From Sipunculus nudus (Eukaryota; Annelida; Sipuncula; Golfingiida; Sipunculidae): DNA of 64,000 nt. Shown here piece after piece: positions 47,441-59,430 of this stretch (its first letter is position 1; every line of letters begins with the position of its first letter). The notes beneath the pieces were generated by a model, which was given only the letters and a program-made list of their open reading frames with translations, was not told where the DNA came from and searched no databases. Made by a program: the position numbers and the translations under genes. Where the stretch lies: assembly GCA_026874595.1 (NCBI GenBank), contig CM049320.1:12303964-12367963 (forward strand). Direction: 5' to 3'.

Positions 47441-47836
47441 GATATATAAAATATATAAGTTTGCTAACATAGTGTTTCAGTTTTTAAGTTTTTACCCACT
47501 CATAAAATGGTAAAATGAGATAAAACCTAAAAAGCTCACATAGAGAGTATTTTATTAGTATCTCCTGCAGGATATGAAACAAATAAATCTGTCTCTTTAT
47601 GTGGAAACTTTATTTTGCTCCCTTCCTCTTTTCTAATGCACACCAATAAATGTTTTTTCACTGTTGAGCTGGTTTCCTTGAAAGGTTCCTTGTGTGGAGG
47701 TAGTCTTTTTTCCTTCAGTTGTACCCTGACTTTGTTTCCCATGCATACCTATACTGTCTTGAATATTTCTTGGCCATGCAACAGGCCCTGGTCAGCAACA
47801 ACTCAGCCTTGTGACTGGAAGTTTACCGTCATCAGT

Positions 47837-47925
47837 TACTGTGGTTGGCTTTATATTCACAAGGCTGATATTTCAAGATTTTATACACCTGTATATGACA
47901 GGAATAAAAAAATAAACCCACCATA
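47837..47925 (+). mobile_element. Fragment of TACTGTGGTTGGCTTC MITE family
   Basis: TTACTGTGGTTGGCTTTATA and then TTCACAAGGCTGATATTTC match the left end of 62837-63274. The right end is not seen. Confidence 0.5.
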
Positions 47926-47939
47926 TGTCTGTTAAATTT

Positions 47940-48370
47940 TAGTGTCACCATGATAACTTCCAGGGGCTTTGATGGGTTTTTACGAAACTCATCATAACTA
48001 GTTACCAACAGATTATTGGCAAGATCAAGTTTGATCATTGGCAACATCCTATATTTTTTAGGTCACAGGTCACTGGACTACTTTGTGGTGGCGCCACAAT
48101 AACTTAATTATGAAGGATTTCCAGTATTTTTATAAAACTCATCAGAAATGTTAATCAAGCAATAAAATTTCTTGCCTTACTTTGTTTGCCAGCAAAATCC
48201 ATGCATATTTTATGAAGTCAGAGGTCACCGCACTTTAGAGGCAGCTTGATGACTAACCGAAAATCCTATGGATTTGCAAGAAATTCATTATACATAATTG
48301 CCAATAGAGTTTCTTTCTTGAATTACATTTTCATCAAAATTCACACATATCAATGAGGTCAGAGGTCACC
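47940..48370 (+). repeat. Degenerate tandem repeat with three DR1 motifs
   Basis: Roughly 140-157-base units. Each ends in a direct repeat of AGGTCA spaced by one base: AGGTCACAGGTCA (48060-48072), AAGTCAGAGGTCA (48215-48227) and AGGTCAGAGGTCA (48356-48368). AAACTCATCA and ATTGSCAA motifs also recur. A GGTGGCGCCAC palindrome at about 48088 is shared with the Helitron-like cores. Confidence 0.55.
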
Positions 48371-48379
48371 AGATGCACA

Positions 48380-50020
48380 ACCAGCATATAATGCACACTT
48401 CCCGTGCTCTTCTTCCATTTTGAGATGGTTTCAATTTCATCGATGCACCAGAACACTCAATCATCATTTTCAATTTACGACATATGCAGCCACAATATAG
48501 TCTTGTCAGGTGTGCTGTTTATGCAAGAACGTCTTGGACCATGCACACATATTGACATCACAGGTTAATAACACTTAGGGGTGGTACAAACAGAACACGC
48601 AGGCTGCATGTGGCCTGCAAGTTAGCCCAGCCCTGATATTGTGAAGAATAACTGTTTTTTTGTGATGATTTCAAAATGCTAAATCCAATTCAAGGAATAT
48701 GTATGAAATATTTACAGTTTAACATTGACTCTTAAACATTTATACATTAGTGAATTTTGAGGTAAAGTAATTCTTTAGTATAATCTCTATTTTTCTTAGT
48801 ATCTTTACATAGTAACTTCTTTAGGGTTCTTAAAAATGTGAAAATCGATAACCAAGGAAATCCACTGGATTAGCAATCCTACTTACAATTCTGGACAATT
48901 GAATCTTGTTTTGTGACCTGAGTCCCCAGATAAGACACGCTGCTTGCCAGTACCTGGTCAAGGTATTCTTTACTGATACTATAATATATACAGCATAATT
49001 ACAATTAGTAAGCAATTAAAAACTTTAAACATTCAAATTCTAATACATATTCACTATTTCATTTATTATTATTATTAAAAAATATAATGTAGATTATCTT
49101 TACGCTGTTGATTACCAATGATAACAATTTTATCTTGTTAAGAGATATTGTTACATTGTGGAACATCCAACCTTATTTTGTAATATATTATAGCACTTAA
49201 ATACAAATTGTTTGTGAAGGCTAAACACTTGAAACATGATAAATGAGTGTACTATGTTACCATGGGAAAAATAAATTATGAATTGTGTTCCACGTTTGTG
49301 GACAATGAGAAAGCAAGAAAGTGTTTTCGGATAACAAAAGACAGTAGGTTCCCATTAATCAAAATTTAATATTCTAAAGATTCTTATTATAAAATAATTC
49401 ATTTCATTTCATGGTCATTCATCTGGGCTGTTAGGTATCCAAATATTCTTTGCTTTCATGCTGTTTTGATAATCAACATGTATGGGCCTGAAAATGAAAG
49501 TTCTATTGGCAACAAGCCACGAAGAATTCATTATGTTACTGTTGAGGCAAACATGGACAGGATCCATGTAGGGCTTTTTACCAAATGTTGATCCAAACAT
49601 GAATCTTTTAGCAAACAGACAGCCCAAGTTATGTATGAATAATGGCCAGTTTTTAAAATCTCATGTCAGTAGTGTTCAAACTACACTGGCTCAGGAGCAG
49701 AGTGTGTTACTTGATCAAAGCCAGAAAAAGTGAGGATCGTTCACCCAGAACAGTCAAACAGCGTGTCTACATGGCTCGCTGGCCATGCTGGCGGGGACGG
49801 CGAGTCTAGCCTTCTATTGATTAACTATAAAACATACACCCTCACCCTAACCACAGATCACCTCAACAGCGAAGCCTGATTGTTTAATTAACCTGGAGAT
49901 CTGCTTCTTTGCTTACAATCTCCCGACTTAAAAAATACACTTGACTATCATCTGCCAGGCCTACCCTTGTGATCGGACCCCCCAAGGTCAAGGTTGTCAC
50001 TGGTTATATTTCTGTCCGCA
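48380..50020. other. No supported feature
   Basis: No gene or repeat family recognised. A G+C-richer patch lies at 49740-50000. Confidence 0.35.
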
Positions 50021-50021
50021 G

Positions 50022-50164
50022 GTTTAGGACCACATGTGGAAAACAGATATTGTGTTGAGGTTATTTATAGAAGGACACACAGTGTTCCCTGCATACTTCA
50101 TGTTCTAGGGAACTTTTTTCCTGTTGCGAGGTTAATGATCATTCCAGGGGGTGGCTCTTTCAAG
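50022..50164 (+). CDS. Possible internal exon, unassigned
   Basis: A pyrimidine-rich acceptor (TTATATTTCTGTCCGCAG) ends at 50021 and a donor-like AAG then GTACAC follows 50164. The 143-base interval carries two leading bases and 47 open codons, beginning LGPHVENRYCVEVIYRRTHS and ending PGGGSFK. The frame stays open to a stop at 50227. I recognise no family and see no partner exon nearby. Splice-site agreement alone is weak evidence. Confidence 0.18.
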
Positions 50165-50905
50165 GTACACTTTGAGATATACACTCTGAAGTATAATATT
50201 ATGGGTATTATAATGGTCTCGGTATAACAGTGTATATAATTTACAACCTTTTTATAAAGCATGTATATTTATTTAATTTTTTTTTAAATCATCTAAGTTA
50301 ACAGAATCCATAATATATAATTGTCTGATATGAAAATATGTTAATTTATTTCTGTATTCCTGAATTTAAAAAAATGAAGAAGTTTTTTATTATGAAAATA
50401 TCCATTTTGTTACAAATTACATCATACACTTTAGGCTGTAGATTTGTTCTGAGTAAGAATTAAAAATTTTGAAACAACTGAAGTAAAATATGAAAAACTG
50501 ATATAAAATATGTCTGCAATAATTTATTCATTCTCTATGACAAATAGTTGTCTACCTGTCTAAGTGATAAACACAACATGAACATGCTTCAGGGGGTAAT
50601 AATGTTCCTGCAGACTTGAGATATACATACATAAATCCTTTTCCTGGATTCAGATAAACTGGTCTTATGTTGGCACCTTTGTAATGAGATTTATCGTCTG
50701 TTTCTCTGATAATTGAATCTTTTAGCGAGAACAGTCTGGTGATAGGATGTCCCTGTGTAAATAACAGTATAACTGGCTGTGTCCGCTTGGATAATGTGGT
50801 TACACAGTGTTAACAGTCCAGGGATAAGATATATTCTTACGTAACACCCTGGTAATGGTATTAGCCGTTATAATTGGTTCTACCAGTAAATAAGCAGTTA
50901 ATCAT
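50165..50905. other. No supported feature
   Basis: A+T-rich. No gene or repeat recognised. Confidence 0.4.
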
Positions 50906-50906
50906 A

Positions 50907-51865
50907 ATCAGGGTTTCAGCAGACTCCTCCATTTCCTATATCCCCTGATATTTTCGTATGAAAAAATTGTCTCATGTAATTTCCTATATTTAACAGTATT
51001 TAGACCAAAATCTCCTAAATTTCCTGTATTTTATTACTGCACAATCATGTTTATGGTAAAATTGTTATTGTTGAATAATTCTTGTTATTTTGACCTGTTA
51101 TCATTGAACACATTCAGCTGTTTTGTTGAAATGTTCAAGTATTAAAGTGTTGTTGTCAATTTAATACAGTCCTCAAAACCAACTAAACACACCTTTATCT
51201 GCTACCGAGAGAACTGAGGGTCATGCCAGGTACCCAAATAAAATGCAATCAACCTTTCCTATTTAACTAGCAACACCTATAGGGGATATGTGACATATGT
51301 ATGATTCTGGCTTAGTAACCTACATATGTAAGGCAATCAACGACATAATTAAGTGTTTCGGTTCGGGGCCAGGTTGCAGTAACATAACTTATAGCATATT
51401 GTACAACCATCAGAACCTAATCGAAACAGAGTTCATCTTGAAAAGCTATGTTTTGAATGTATATGTATCCAACATTCCTTGCTGAGTACATTAATTAACA
51501 AAATAATATGAATTCCTTTATTTTTGGCCATTTTATAGTAAAATATAGCATCATAGCTATTTACAGTTGCATTCTACTTCCTATTTATAAATATGAGACA
51601 CCTTAAAACATGGTATGTTGTCAGACCTGTCTGTTGAAATAGGAAGGTTAGCTTACCCAAACCCTGCAGACCCAAACCCTGCTCCAACACAGGCGGTGTG
51701 CATGCTCGAGGAAATCATCTATATTGTGCAATGAAAACTCCTAAATTTTTCCCTTATTTTTGTCTGAAAACTCCTGTAAACTCCAATATATTTTATTTGT
51801 CTCAAGTGCTCATATAAAATTCTTATATTTCTTTCAGAGATTATTGGAGCACTGCTGAAACCTTA
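50907..51865. mobile_element. Possible inverted-repeat transposon remnant (hAT-like ends)
   Basis: GGTTTCAGCAGACTCC (50912-50927) faces GGAGCACTGCTGAAACC (51846-51862), whose complement is GGTTTCAGCAGTGCTCC. Just inside both ends are repeated CTCCTAAATTTC, TTTCCTATAT and CTCCTGTA motifs, reminiscent of subterminal repeats. The left end begins CAGGG, as in many hAT elements. No clear 8-base target duplication or transposase ORF was found. Confidence 0.4.
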
Positions 51866-52633
51866 GACAATAAGATGATCACACTTACAATGAAACCAAC
51901 ATGTGTAAACAATGGTGTAATGGATTGAACCAGTGTAAACGCTAGTGTAATTCAATCAAGCAGTGAAGCACTCATATAATGAAACCATGCAGCTAGTGTA
52001 AACACCCTTTAAAAGGTCTCAAGCATCCTTGTAATTGAATCAGTCAGTGTAAAAGTAGATGTGTACATTAACTTGTTACATCAGATAAAAACTCAGTGAG
52101 ATCAGTATAATTTGGAATTACACATGCGTGTCAACACACACATAACAAGATCAGCCAGTGTACAACCTTTGAATGGTTATTGTCAGTGTTAACATAGCCT
52201 TGTTGTAATTGGAGTAAACAGTTCAGTAACCCTGGCAATGAATTTCATTTTTTCGGGAAAGCTTTGTATGTTAGTGAATCTTTACCCTACTAGATTTATC
52301 TTCTTTAACACAAAGAAACCATTTACATTTGCTCCAGTGGGACATGGTATATATAGGGCCTGGTTTACACACAATAGAGCTTAATTACTAAATTAAAGAT
52401 AGGAATATTATTCACCTCTATAATTCCATAATAACTGGCATCAGTCATCCAGTTAAGGCACATGATAAAGAAATAGTAATAGAATCCTATAGTGTGCCAC
52501 TGTCCCTAAAAGAATCTGACAAACACAAATTACAGCTTGACATCATTGTCAGAAGAAGGATATAGGTATTCAGAGCAAATATTTAGTCTACCTGTATGCC
52601 ACCAGACAAGCATTCACTGAACAAACAAAGATT
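51866..52633. other. No supported feature
   Basis: Repeated AGTGTAA phrases (51890-52060) give a faint short-period look. Otherwise nothing. Confidence 0.35.
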
Positions 52634-53410
52634 GCAACATAACCTCCTGGGCAGGGAAAGGCATTACTTACTGCAAGCAAAATGACCTCTTTGAAAGGGC
52701 TAGACATTACCTACTGCAAGCAACATAACCTCTTTGACAGGGCTAGACATTACCTACTGCAAGCAACGTAACCTCTTTGACAGGGCTAGACATTACCTAC
52801 TGCAAGCAACATAACCTCTTTGACAGGGCTAGACATTACCTACTGCAAGCAACATAACCTCTTTGACAGGGCTAGACATTGCCTACTACAAGCAACATAA
52901 CCTCTTTGACAGGGCAAGACATTACCTACTGCAAGCAACATAACCTCTTTGGCAGAGCTACAAATTTCTTACTGCTTGCAAGCAACATGACCTCCTGGGC
53001 ATGGGATAGAAATTACTACAAGCAACTTAACCTCATTGACAGGGCAAGACATTACCTACAGCAAGCAACTTAACCTCATTGACAGGGCTAGACATTACCT
53101 ACACCAAGCAACATTCTCTTTGGCAGGGCTTCAAATTTCTTACTGTTTGCAGGCAACATAACCTCCTGGACAGGGATAGACATTACCTACAGCAAGCAAC
53201 ATAACCTCATTGACAGGGCGAGACATTACCTACAGCAAGCAACATAACCTCCTTGGCAGGGCTAGACATTACCTACAGCAAGCAACATAACCTCTTTGAC
53301 AGGGCTAGAAATTTCTTATTTCAAACAACATAATCTCCTTGGCAGGGCTAGACATACATGCAGGGCTAGAATTTACTTATTGGAAGCAGAATGTCCTCTT
53401 GACAGGGGTA
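52634..53410 (+). repeat. 43-bp minisatellite, about 18 copies
   Basis: The unit reads CTACTGCAAGCAACATAACC then TCTTTGACAGGGCTAGACAT then TAC. Starts at 52711, 52754 and 52797 fix the period at 43 bases. Central units are nearly identical, outer units diverge (CTTGC insertions, CTCCTGGGCAGGG variants). The period is not a multiple of three and units contain stops in other frames, so it is not protein-coding. Confidence 0.95.
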
Positions 53411-53414
53411 TTAT

Positions 53415-54000
53415 CATGTACTGAATACAATGGACTTTTTCACGTAGCATACTGTACAGTAGCCTCTATTTCCAATACCTATACACTGTACACCCTCGCT
53501 GCCCTCAGTCATATTTCATATGCTGTACATATTATCCACAGCTGGACCCATATCTAACTGTTCATTATACTCTGGGGAAATCAGGTTGTGGAATGACTTT
53601 CCATTTGATCCAGTTTCATTGTATGATTACACAATGGTAAGTATGCATTAACAAATATGGAAAAAAATATGATACAGTATGCATTCTGTCTTTTTATCCC
53701 ATACATTTCCGATGGGTAGATCAGGCTTTTGTGACACAAATGGAAAAAGTCTGGGTGTTTTATAATATCAGAAAAATCCTGAGTGAATTGCGAGGTATAA
53801 AAACCCTGTGTATTAAAGGAAGAGGGACTAACATCTGATTGTTATATGTCTTTCCTTCTCAAATCTCTATGTATGCTAACTGATTGATTGTTTTGATATT
53901 GCCAGAATTAATGGGACTTCTCTTGTTGCTCATGCCTTGCTGGTTGCATTTTCTCCAAAAAGATTAATTAATCAGAATCAGAAAGGCTTGACCAATACAT
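53415..54000. other. No supported feature
   Basis: No gene or repeat recognised. Confidence 0.35.
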
Positions 54001-54002
54001 AA

Positions 54003-54110
54003 ACAGTAAAACATCCTCTTACAACCACCCATAAGTAATGACCACCCCAGAGAAATGACCACCTCAATGTTATAACCATCTCAAAGAAAAAACAAACCAC
54101 TTTTATCCTG
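54003..54110 (+). mobile_element. One-ended fragment of CAGTGAAACC-type MITE
   Basis: ACAGTAAAACATCCTCTTAC followed by CCACCCATAAGTAATGACCA resembles the left side of the 20-kb MITEs. Repeated ATGACCACC motifs follow. A right end is not seen. Confidence 0.35.
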
Positions 54111-54669
54111 TTATTTTTCCTGTGTAAATGATAAATTTAAATAATTATTGTGCACTTTTTTTAGGCTCTGGTCACAACCACAACTAGGAATAACAAACTC
54201 AAGGAGATCAAACATTTTTCCGAAAATGTCTTTTTATAAGCCCATTATTATAAAATGTTCAATATACATACCGTTATTTATTCACTAGCTTTGGATAAAC
54301 TTTTCTACTGTTTTGTAATTTGTTAATTTTAGTTGAAGATAGATTATCAAGGTTTAGTGTCAAAGGTCATAATATATATATATTCATTCATTGCCTTTTT
54401 GTTCATGAGGGCTTTATAAATTCCCAATATTCACAAAAGGGGAATCATCGCAAAAATCAAAACCTTTGTCAATCAGAGGTCCCATTGTCAAAGACAAATT
54501 TGAAAAGTAAAAGGGTTCAGATAATGAAAAATTAAGTTGTGTATGTTCAAAAACTGTAATTTTAAATTATATCAGATCTTTTGAATTGCCTGCCATTAAC
54601 AAACCACAATTTTGTTAATAAGATTATGAGCCCATAATATCTGATATAATTAATTCACAAAATGGTTAT

Positions 54670-54781
54670 ATACTGTAATTAGGTACTGTCAAGTCATGAA
54701 AAATTGAACCCTTGCGCAAAATTGACAAGCACAAAATTTTAATCCCAGGAATATGAAGCCTTCCACCGTATATAATAGTAT
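54670..54781 (-). mobile_element. Short MITE, TACTGTGGTTGGCTTC family
   Basis: TATACTGTAATTAGG on one side and GAAGCCTTCCACCGTATA on the other form imperfect inverted ends. GAACCCTTGCGCAAA inside matches the GAACCCTCGCAAAA of the 61-kb copy. Confidence 0.5.
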
Positions 54782-54784
54782 TGA

Positions 54785-56035
54785 TCGTTTGGATATCTTA
54801 TCTTTTGTAAAGTTCTGATTTAGGCATGTCTGCATGTAGAGGTCTCTTTGTTTAACTTTAAGGCTGTGTTCAAAAATTGATGTTTCTCAGTTAAACCTGA
54901 AATCTCATTTCAGTCAGGGTTTTGGTGTTTTATTTGTCATAGTATTATTAATTAGTGATCAAGTATGTAATAGAAACTCCTCATCTGCACATATATATAT
55001 AATGAGAAAAAATATGGCCTGGTCAGTTGGTTATCAGGTTCAATGTTTGTCAGGTTTATTCCACAATAAATGTACTAGGCCATCAAAGATTAATCTGCAA
55101 TTAATTCTGCACTGTAAAACTACCATGAGGAGACCTGTAATATTTTCTTTTCTGGAATGGTTGCTCTGATTTATTCCAATGTAGGTAAAGTAAGCATAAG
55201 TTCTTGTTAATACCAATAGCTATATAAGGGAGGCATAATATTGTGAACAGTGGAGAGTTATTATATATAATATCCATACTGTTAATGTCCCATAACATGA
55301 CTCAAGTGGATAGTAAATAGGCTGATTGCTGTACACTTCCCTCAGTTATTTGCACAAATGGCCGGCTGTATGCTTTTTATGTCAATCTGGTCACCAGCAA
55401 ACGGGCAGTCGATCGGGACATACCTCCCCAAGGGATCATTCCTTAAAGTGTCATTTCTTCATATCCCCTCTGCATTGGGCATAATGGATATATCATTGCT
55501 GGTTAATACCAGAGCACTTAATATTCTCATCCCAAGATGTAAAACGCAGGAAAAGTCACTATTCACTCATCTTAAAAATGGCTTAAAGGTCCAGTCCTCC
55601 TTAAATTCTCCACTAAATATGCTAATACTGAAACCTGTTTAGCTTCACTGCTGTATAACTTACTTAAATTATACAACATTATACAAAAGTCCTATGAGCT
55701 GGTCTGTAAAAAACACTGCAAACATGCTGAAGCCACTAAGGCAAAACATGTAAGATTTTATCAGTTGTATAATTGGGGTACTCATACCTCCAGGGAATTT
55801 TTGTTTAGATATAGCCTGGTTATAATGGTGACAGACTAAGAATAATAAGAAGATTACAGCACAGACCCTGCAGGGCAAACAGCTGGACTCCCAGTGAACC
55901 ACACAGGCATTCATTATTATGTCATAACAATGACGATCCCATATCCATTATTTTAAGTACTGTAAACAGAAACCACTAACCTGCAGAATGCCCAATAATA
56001 GCTAGAGTCTTGCAATATGCCTCTAATTATTTATC
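54785..56035. other. No supported feature
   Basis: Includes a 94-codon plus frame (55358-55642, starting MAGCMLFMSIWSPANGQS) without any recognisable motif. Confidence 0.3.
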
Positions 56036-56039
56036 ATAA

Positions 56040-56235
56040 CAATATAACGGGATTTATATGATATTCCATATATGTATCACAGTATTTAAATTTAAGCCTA
56101 AGAAATATATATAATCTTAGTGTGTCAGTCCAATTATGGCTCAAGTAATAAACACAATTAATATATATAACTTGATTTGGATCATATTCTGTATCTGTAT
56201 TACAGTACATGACTATTGGCCCAGGATATATACTC
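56040..56235. repeat. Diverged 123-bp tandem duplication
   Basis: GATTTATATGATATTCCATA (56051) and GATTTGGATCATATTCTGTA (56174) open two similar units, both passing through TGTATYACAGTA. Confidence 0.5.
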
Positions 56236-56239
56236 GGTA

Positions 56240-57930
56240 TATGATTTGTGTAAATCTTTCCAACTTGTACCAAGGTTCTTGTTGCATGTTCCATTTAATA
56301 ACTTAATATATGTAATGTGGCCACAGCCAAGAAAAAATTAATAATTTTTTCATCATACTAATTTTGTAATTACTTCACTAGGAATATATTGTTTTTTATT
56401 TTATCAGTAGATCTTTCTGCAGCTTAAGCAATAGATTATGAACAGAATTTGATTAAATTTTTATTGGGGTGAGGGAATTACACTAGGAACAATCAGTTAA
56501 ATTTTGGAGATAATCTGGATAACCATAATTATGTCACGGTCTTTCATCATGATTTATACACTGTTCCTCAAACGGCAGGTAAATTTCAGCATGAGTTTAA
56601 TCATATTTTGCAAGTGTTTGAATGACATTGTCCTTAAATTACAACCACAACTATAAAAACAAGATGAGATTAACTACTGTGAAAAGTACTGTCAACAGTA
56701 GATTAATGATATTCAGTATCCCTCATAATAGATATTGCAAAACAAAAAAATACCTGTGTTTGATCATATTACTGATATATCCATAATTTAGATATGTGAC
56801 CTGTAACATTCAGGTTTTAGTGTGTACGCAAATGGCAGCCCCCATTAGCATTTTTGAGAAACTGGGAGACATTAACCTGTAGGGTTTGATAAGGGTGCGG
56901 GAGAGTTTGGTGACAAGAGGTAAGCTAATCAACACAGTTTAGAGGGGAACATTGCTTTTTTGGGACCATGCCCAAATATTCAAAATATTTTAGGGTACAA
57001 GTTCCACTCATTGTAGATATTGTGAAACAAAAAATACTTATAAGTTATATTTGATGTTATACCAGTATATCACGCAACTCATTTATAAACATCATTTATT
57101 ATCATATCTTTTTATCATTTAGTTAATAACATATTTCATAAAAGCCTGTAGTCCCTTGATTTCTGTCATGTGTACCTGCATTAGATTTTTTTTTAAGTGT
57201 ACCTCCATTAGCTGTAGCTGTTACTGTGTAGATTGCTTTCAATCATTTATTCATGAAAGTAATAAAATAAAGGAGCCTGGATTAAAAAAGTGCTTCAGAC
57301 ATATTAATATTTGAATAAGAATAATTGAATCTGAAAAGAGTTATCAGTGGCAAGAGCTGTTGCAGTAATTTCCTTTGTGGATCCAGACCATCAGATCACA
57401 GGGTCCAAGGTATGGACTGCAGTTGTTTGCGAGAGATTTAATTGAATCTTTACCCTCTAGTAAATGAATTATGTTTGGCGGGAAAATTATATGACTGGGC
57501 AGTGGTTGTGTTCTGCAAATGTATCAGGTATTGATTTTGTTATGGTCTAGTTCAGCAGGAAGGTGATCACTTAAAAAATGTGACCAGAAAATGACATTCA
57601 CAGTCCAATGAAGTTATTGGATTCCATGCATGTAACAACTAGACATGTATTTTTAGGGCAGCTGCTATACTGCTTTGCAAGGCTAGAAAAAAAATTCTGT
57701 TCACACATCAAAGGATCTGGTCCAGAAGCCATATAAAACATTGACAGTCGGTTAAAAGGAGTTCACACATTGGTTTTTGGCAGATATTTATGAGATGCTC
57801 ATATTTCTGTTTACTGATAAGAGAAAAACACTATAAGCACTCTGGCAACAGAGAACGAAACATTCAATTCAATCTATTGAATTCTATATTGTATTGTTTT
57901 ATTGATTCATCTTCACAAATTGACAGCATT
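56240..57930. other. No supported feature
   Basis: Faint similarity between 56720-56770 and 57005-57060 (TAGATATTG, AAACAAAAAATAC). Otherwise nothing. Confidence 0.35.
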
Positions 57931-57933
57931 GGA

Positions 57934-58115
57934 TGGTTAAAACCTGTGTAAAAAAGACCAACCTGGGGGACTAGCCAGAAGTGTTCTGAAATCTCAGGTT
58001 GTCTTATGTGACAGGTCAATTAAAACCAGTGCACAATTTTTGGTTCATTCAAGGTAGGTCTTAATAAACAGGGGCTCTAATCAGACTGGTGGTCATTCAG
58101 GAAAGTCCCACTGTA
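57934..58115 (+). mobile_element. TA-flanked MITE, CAGTGAAACCTG family, decayed copy 3
   Basis: GGTTAAAACCTGTG on the left, ACAGGTCAATT, GGTTCATTCAAGG and GTGGTCATTCAGG inside, and GTCCCACTGTA on the right follow the order of 20888-21054. Confidence 0.55.
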
Positions 58116-58389
58116 TTTTATTATATTTATGGTACAAGCTTTAACCAGTATCCAATCAATGTCCTTGACTTTGTCATTTCAGTCACCTTTTTGTGATAAA
58201 GTAGACAATTTCTCAGATATCATATAATGCATTTTACTATATTATTTGCTTGGTAATAGTTTAAATCTCTCAGTACTAATGATCGGTTAAAAATACCCCA
58301 CAAAGTAATGGGTTTAGCCTTTGTTGGAATAGACTACTGTAGGATTGAAGTTTTATGTTCATGTCTCAATGGGAAGTGTTTCTTAATAG

Positions 58390-58658
58390 CATATGAGATG
58401 AAATATTTGACCAAAAAGAATTAAACCTCAAGAGATAAAACATTTGATATAAAAATAATATAAAATCATGAGATATAATTGAACATATTAATTCATTGGA
58501 AAGCCCAAGAGGTAAATTACCAGTACAAAACAATGGAAGCTGTAGGAGATGAAAATACTTCCAGAACAACGAAAACTGTACAGCTAAAATATTTGATTAA
58601 AAAATTTGAAATCCCATGAGTTAAAATTTTTTAACAAAATGATGGAAAATGAATAAGA
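58390..58658 (+). repeat. Degenerate minisatellite, left block
   Basis: Loose repeats of ACAAAATGATGGAAA and TGAGATAAAATATTTGA with a period near 40-50 bases. It continues at 59036-59220 on the far side of an inserted MITE. Confidence 0.5.
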
Positions 58659-59036
58659 TACTGTAGTTTCCTTTACTTTTGCAAGGGTTTAGAGCTCTCA
58701 GAATTCATGAAATAGAAATTATGAGAAATTTAAAACTTGATACTGTAGCCATGCATGCATAATATATACAAAATTTACAAACCTTTCATTTTACAAATGA
58801 ATGAAAAAAAAAATGTTTAAAAACATAATAATTTAATGTTAACTGACATTCAATTAGCTCTTTTTATATTATTTTGAGTCATCATTTTCTAAGATTATAT
58901 ATGATAATTCATGTAACAATAAATGTACTGTGTAGGTTCCAGTATGCTAACCTTGCAAAAATGAAACGTTTGCAGAAAGGTAAAAAACTTGAAAATGGTG
59001 CAAAGTTTCAAAAATTGAAGCCAACACAGTTTTGTA
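58659..59036 (-). mobile_element. MITE of TACTGTGGTTGGCTTC family inserted in a minisatellite
   Basis: Left side TACTGTAGTTTCCTTTACTT then TTGCAAGGGTTTAGA; right side AAATTGAAGCCAACACAGT. In reverse orientation these match both ends of 62837-63274. ATAAGA lies on both flanks (58653-58658 and 59036-59041). The flanking minisatellite blocks were one tract before insertion. Confidence 0.6.
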
Positions 59037-59220
59037 TAAGATTAACAAAATGATAGAAACCTTATTTTATGATAGAAACCTTATCAAATAAAATAAAGTA
59101 TTTAAATAATGGAAACCCCTTGAGATAAATAAGTTGAACAAAATGATGGAAACTTTAGGAATAAAATGTCTTTATAAAATGATATTAAACTCAATAAATA
59201 CAACACATTGAAGAAAAAAA
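59036..59220 (+). repeat. Degenerate minisatellite, right block
   Basis: AACAAAATGATAGAAACCTT, ATGATAGAAACCTTATC, AATGGAAACCCCTTGAGATA and AACAAAATGATGGAAACTTT continue the pattern of 58390-58658. Confidence 0.55.
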
Positions 59221-59332
59221 ATTATAGAACCCGTTCTTGAGTGTTTGCAACCTGAGTAAGTTGTCAATTAAACAGAAAACCAGTGACAAAGTAGCAGATG
59301 GAGTAGTACCATAAATTATCCAATTAATCTAG

Positions 59333-59430
59333 GTTACAAAGCATGCAGGAAAGCCTTAGCAGCTGTCAGAGAGGTATTGGACCCGAGTGATGGAGCATCT
59401 TATGTAAACCTACAGCAGCCATGGATCACG
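59333..59430 (+). CDS. Possible internal exon, unassigned (competes with minus-strand call)
   Basis: An acceptor-like CCAATTAATCTAG ends at 59332 and a weak donor ACG then GTATGG follows 59430. After two bases, 32 open codons begin YKACRKALAAVREVLDPSDG and end NLQQPWIT. Composition is more protein-like than most frames here. I cannot assign a family. Confidence 0.18.

Noticed and set aside
52634-53410. Possible CRISPR-like array
   Set aside because: Units are head-to-tail with no unique spacers, and the organism is eukaryotic.
55358-55642. 94-codon plus frame starting MAGCMLFMSIWSPANGQS
   Set aside because: No family motif, no splice partner, and a length expected by chance several times in this much A+T-rich DNA.
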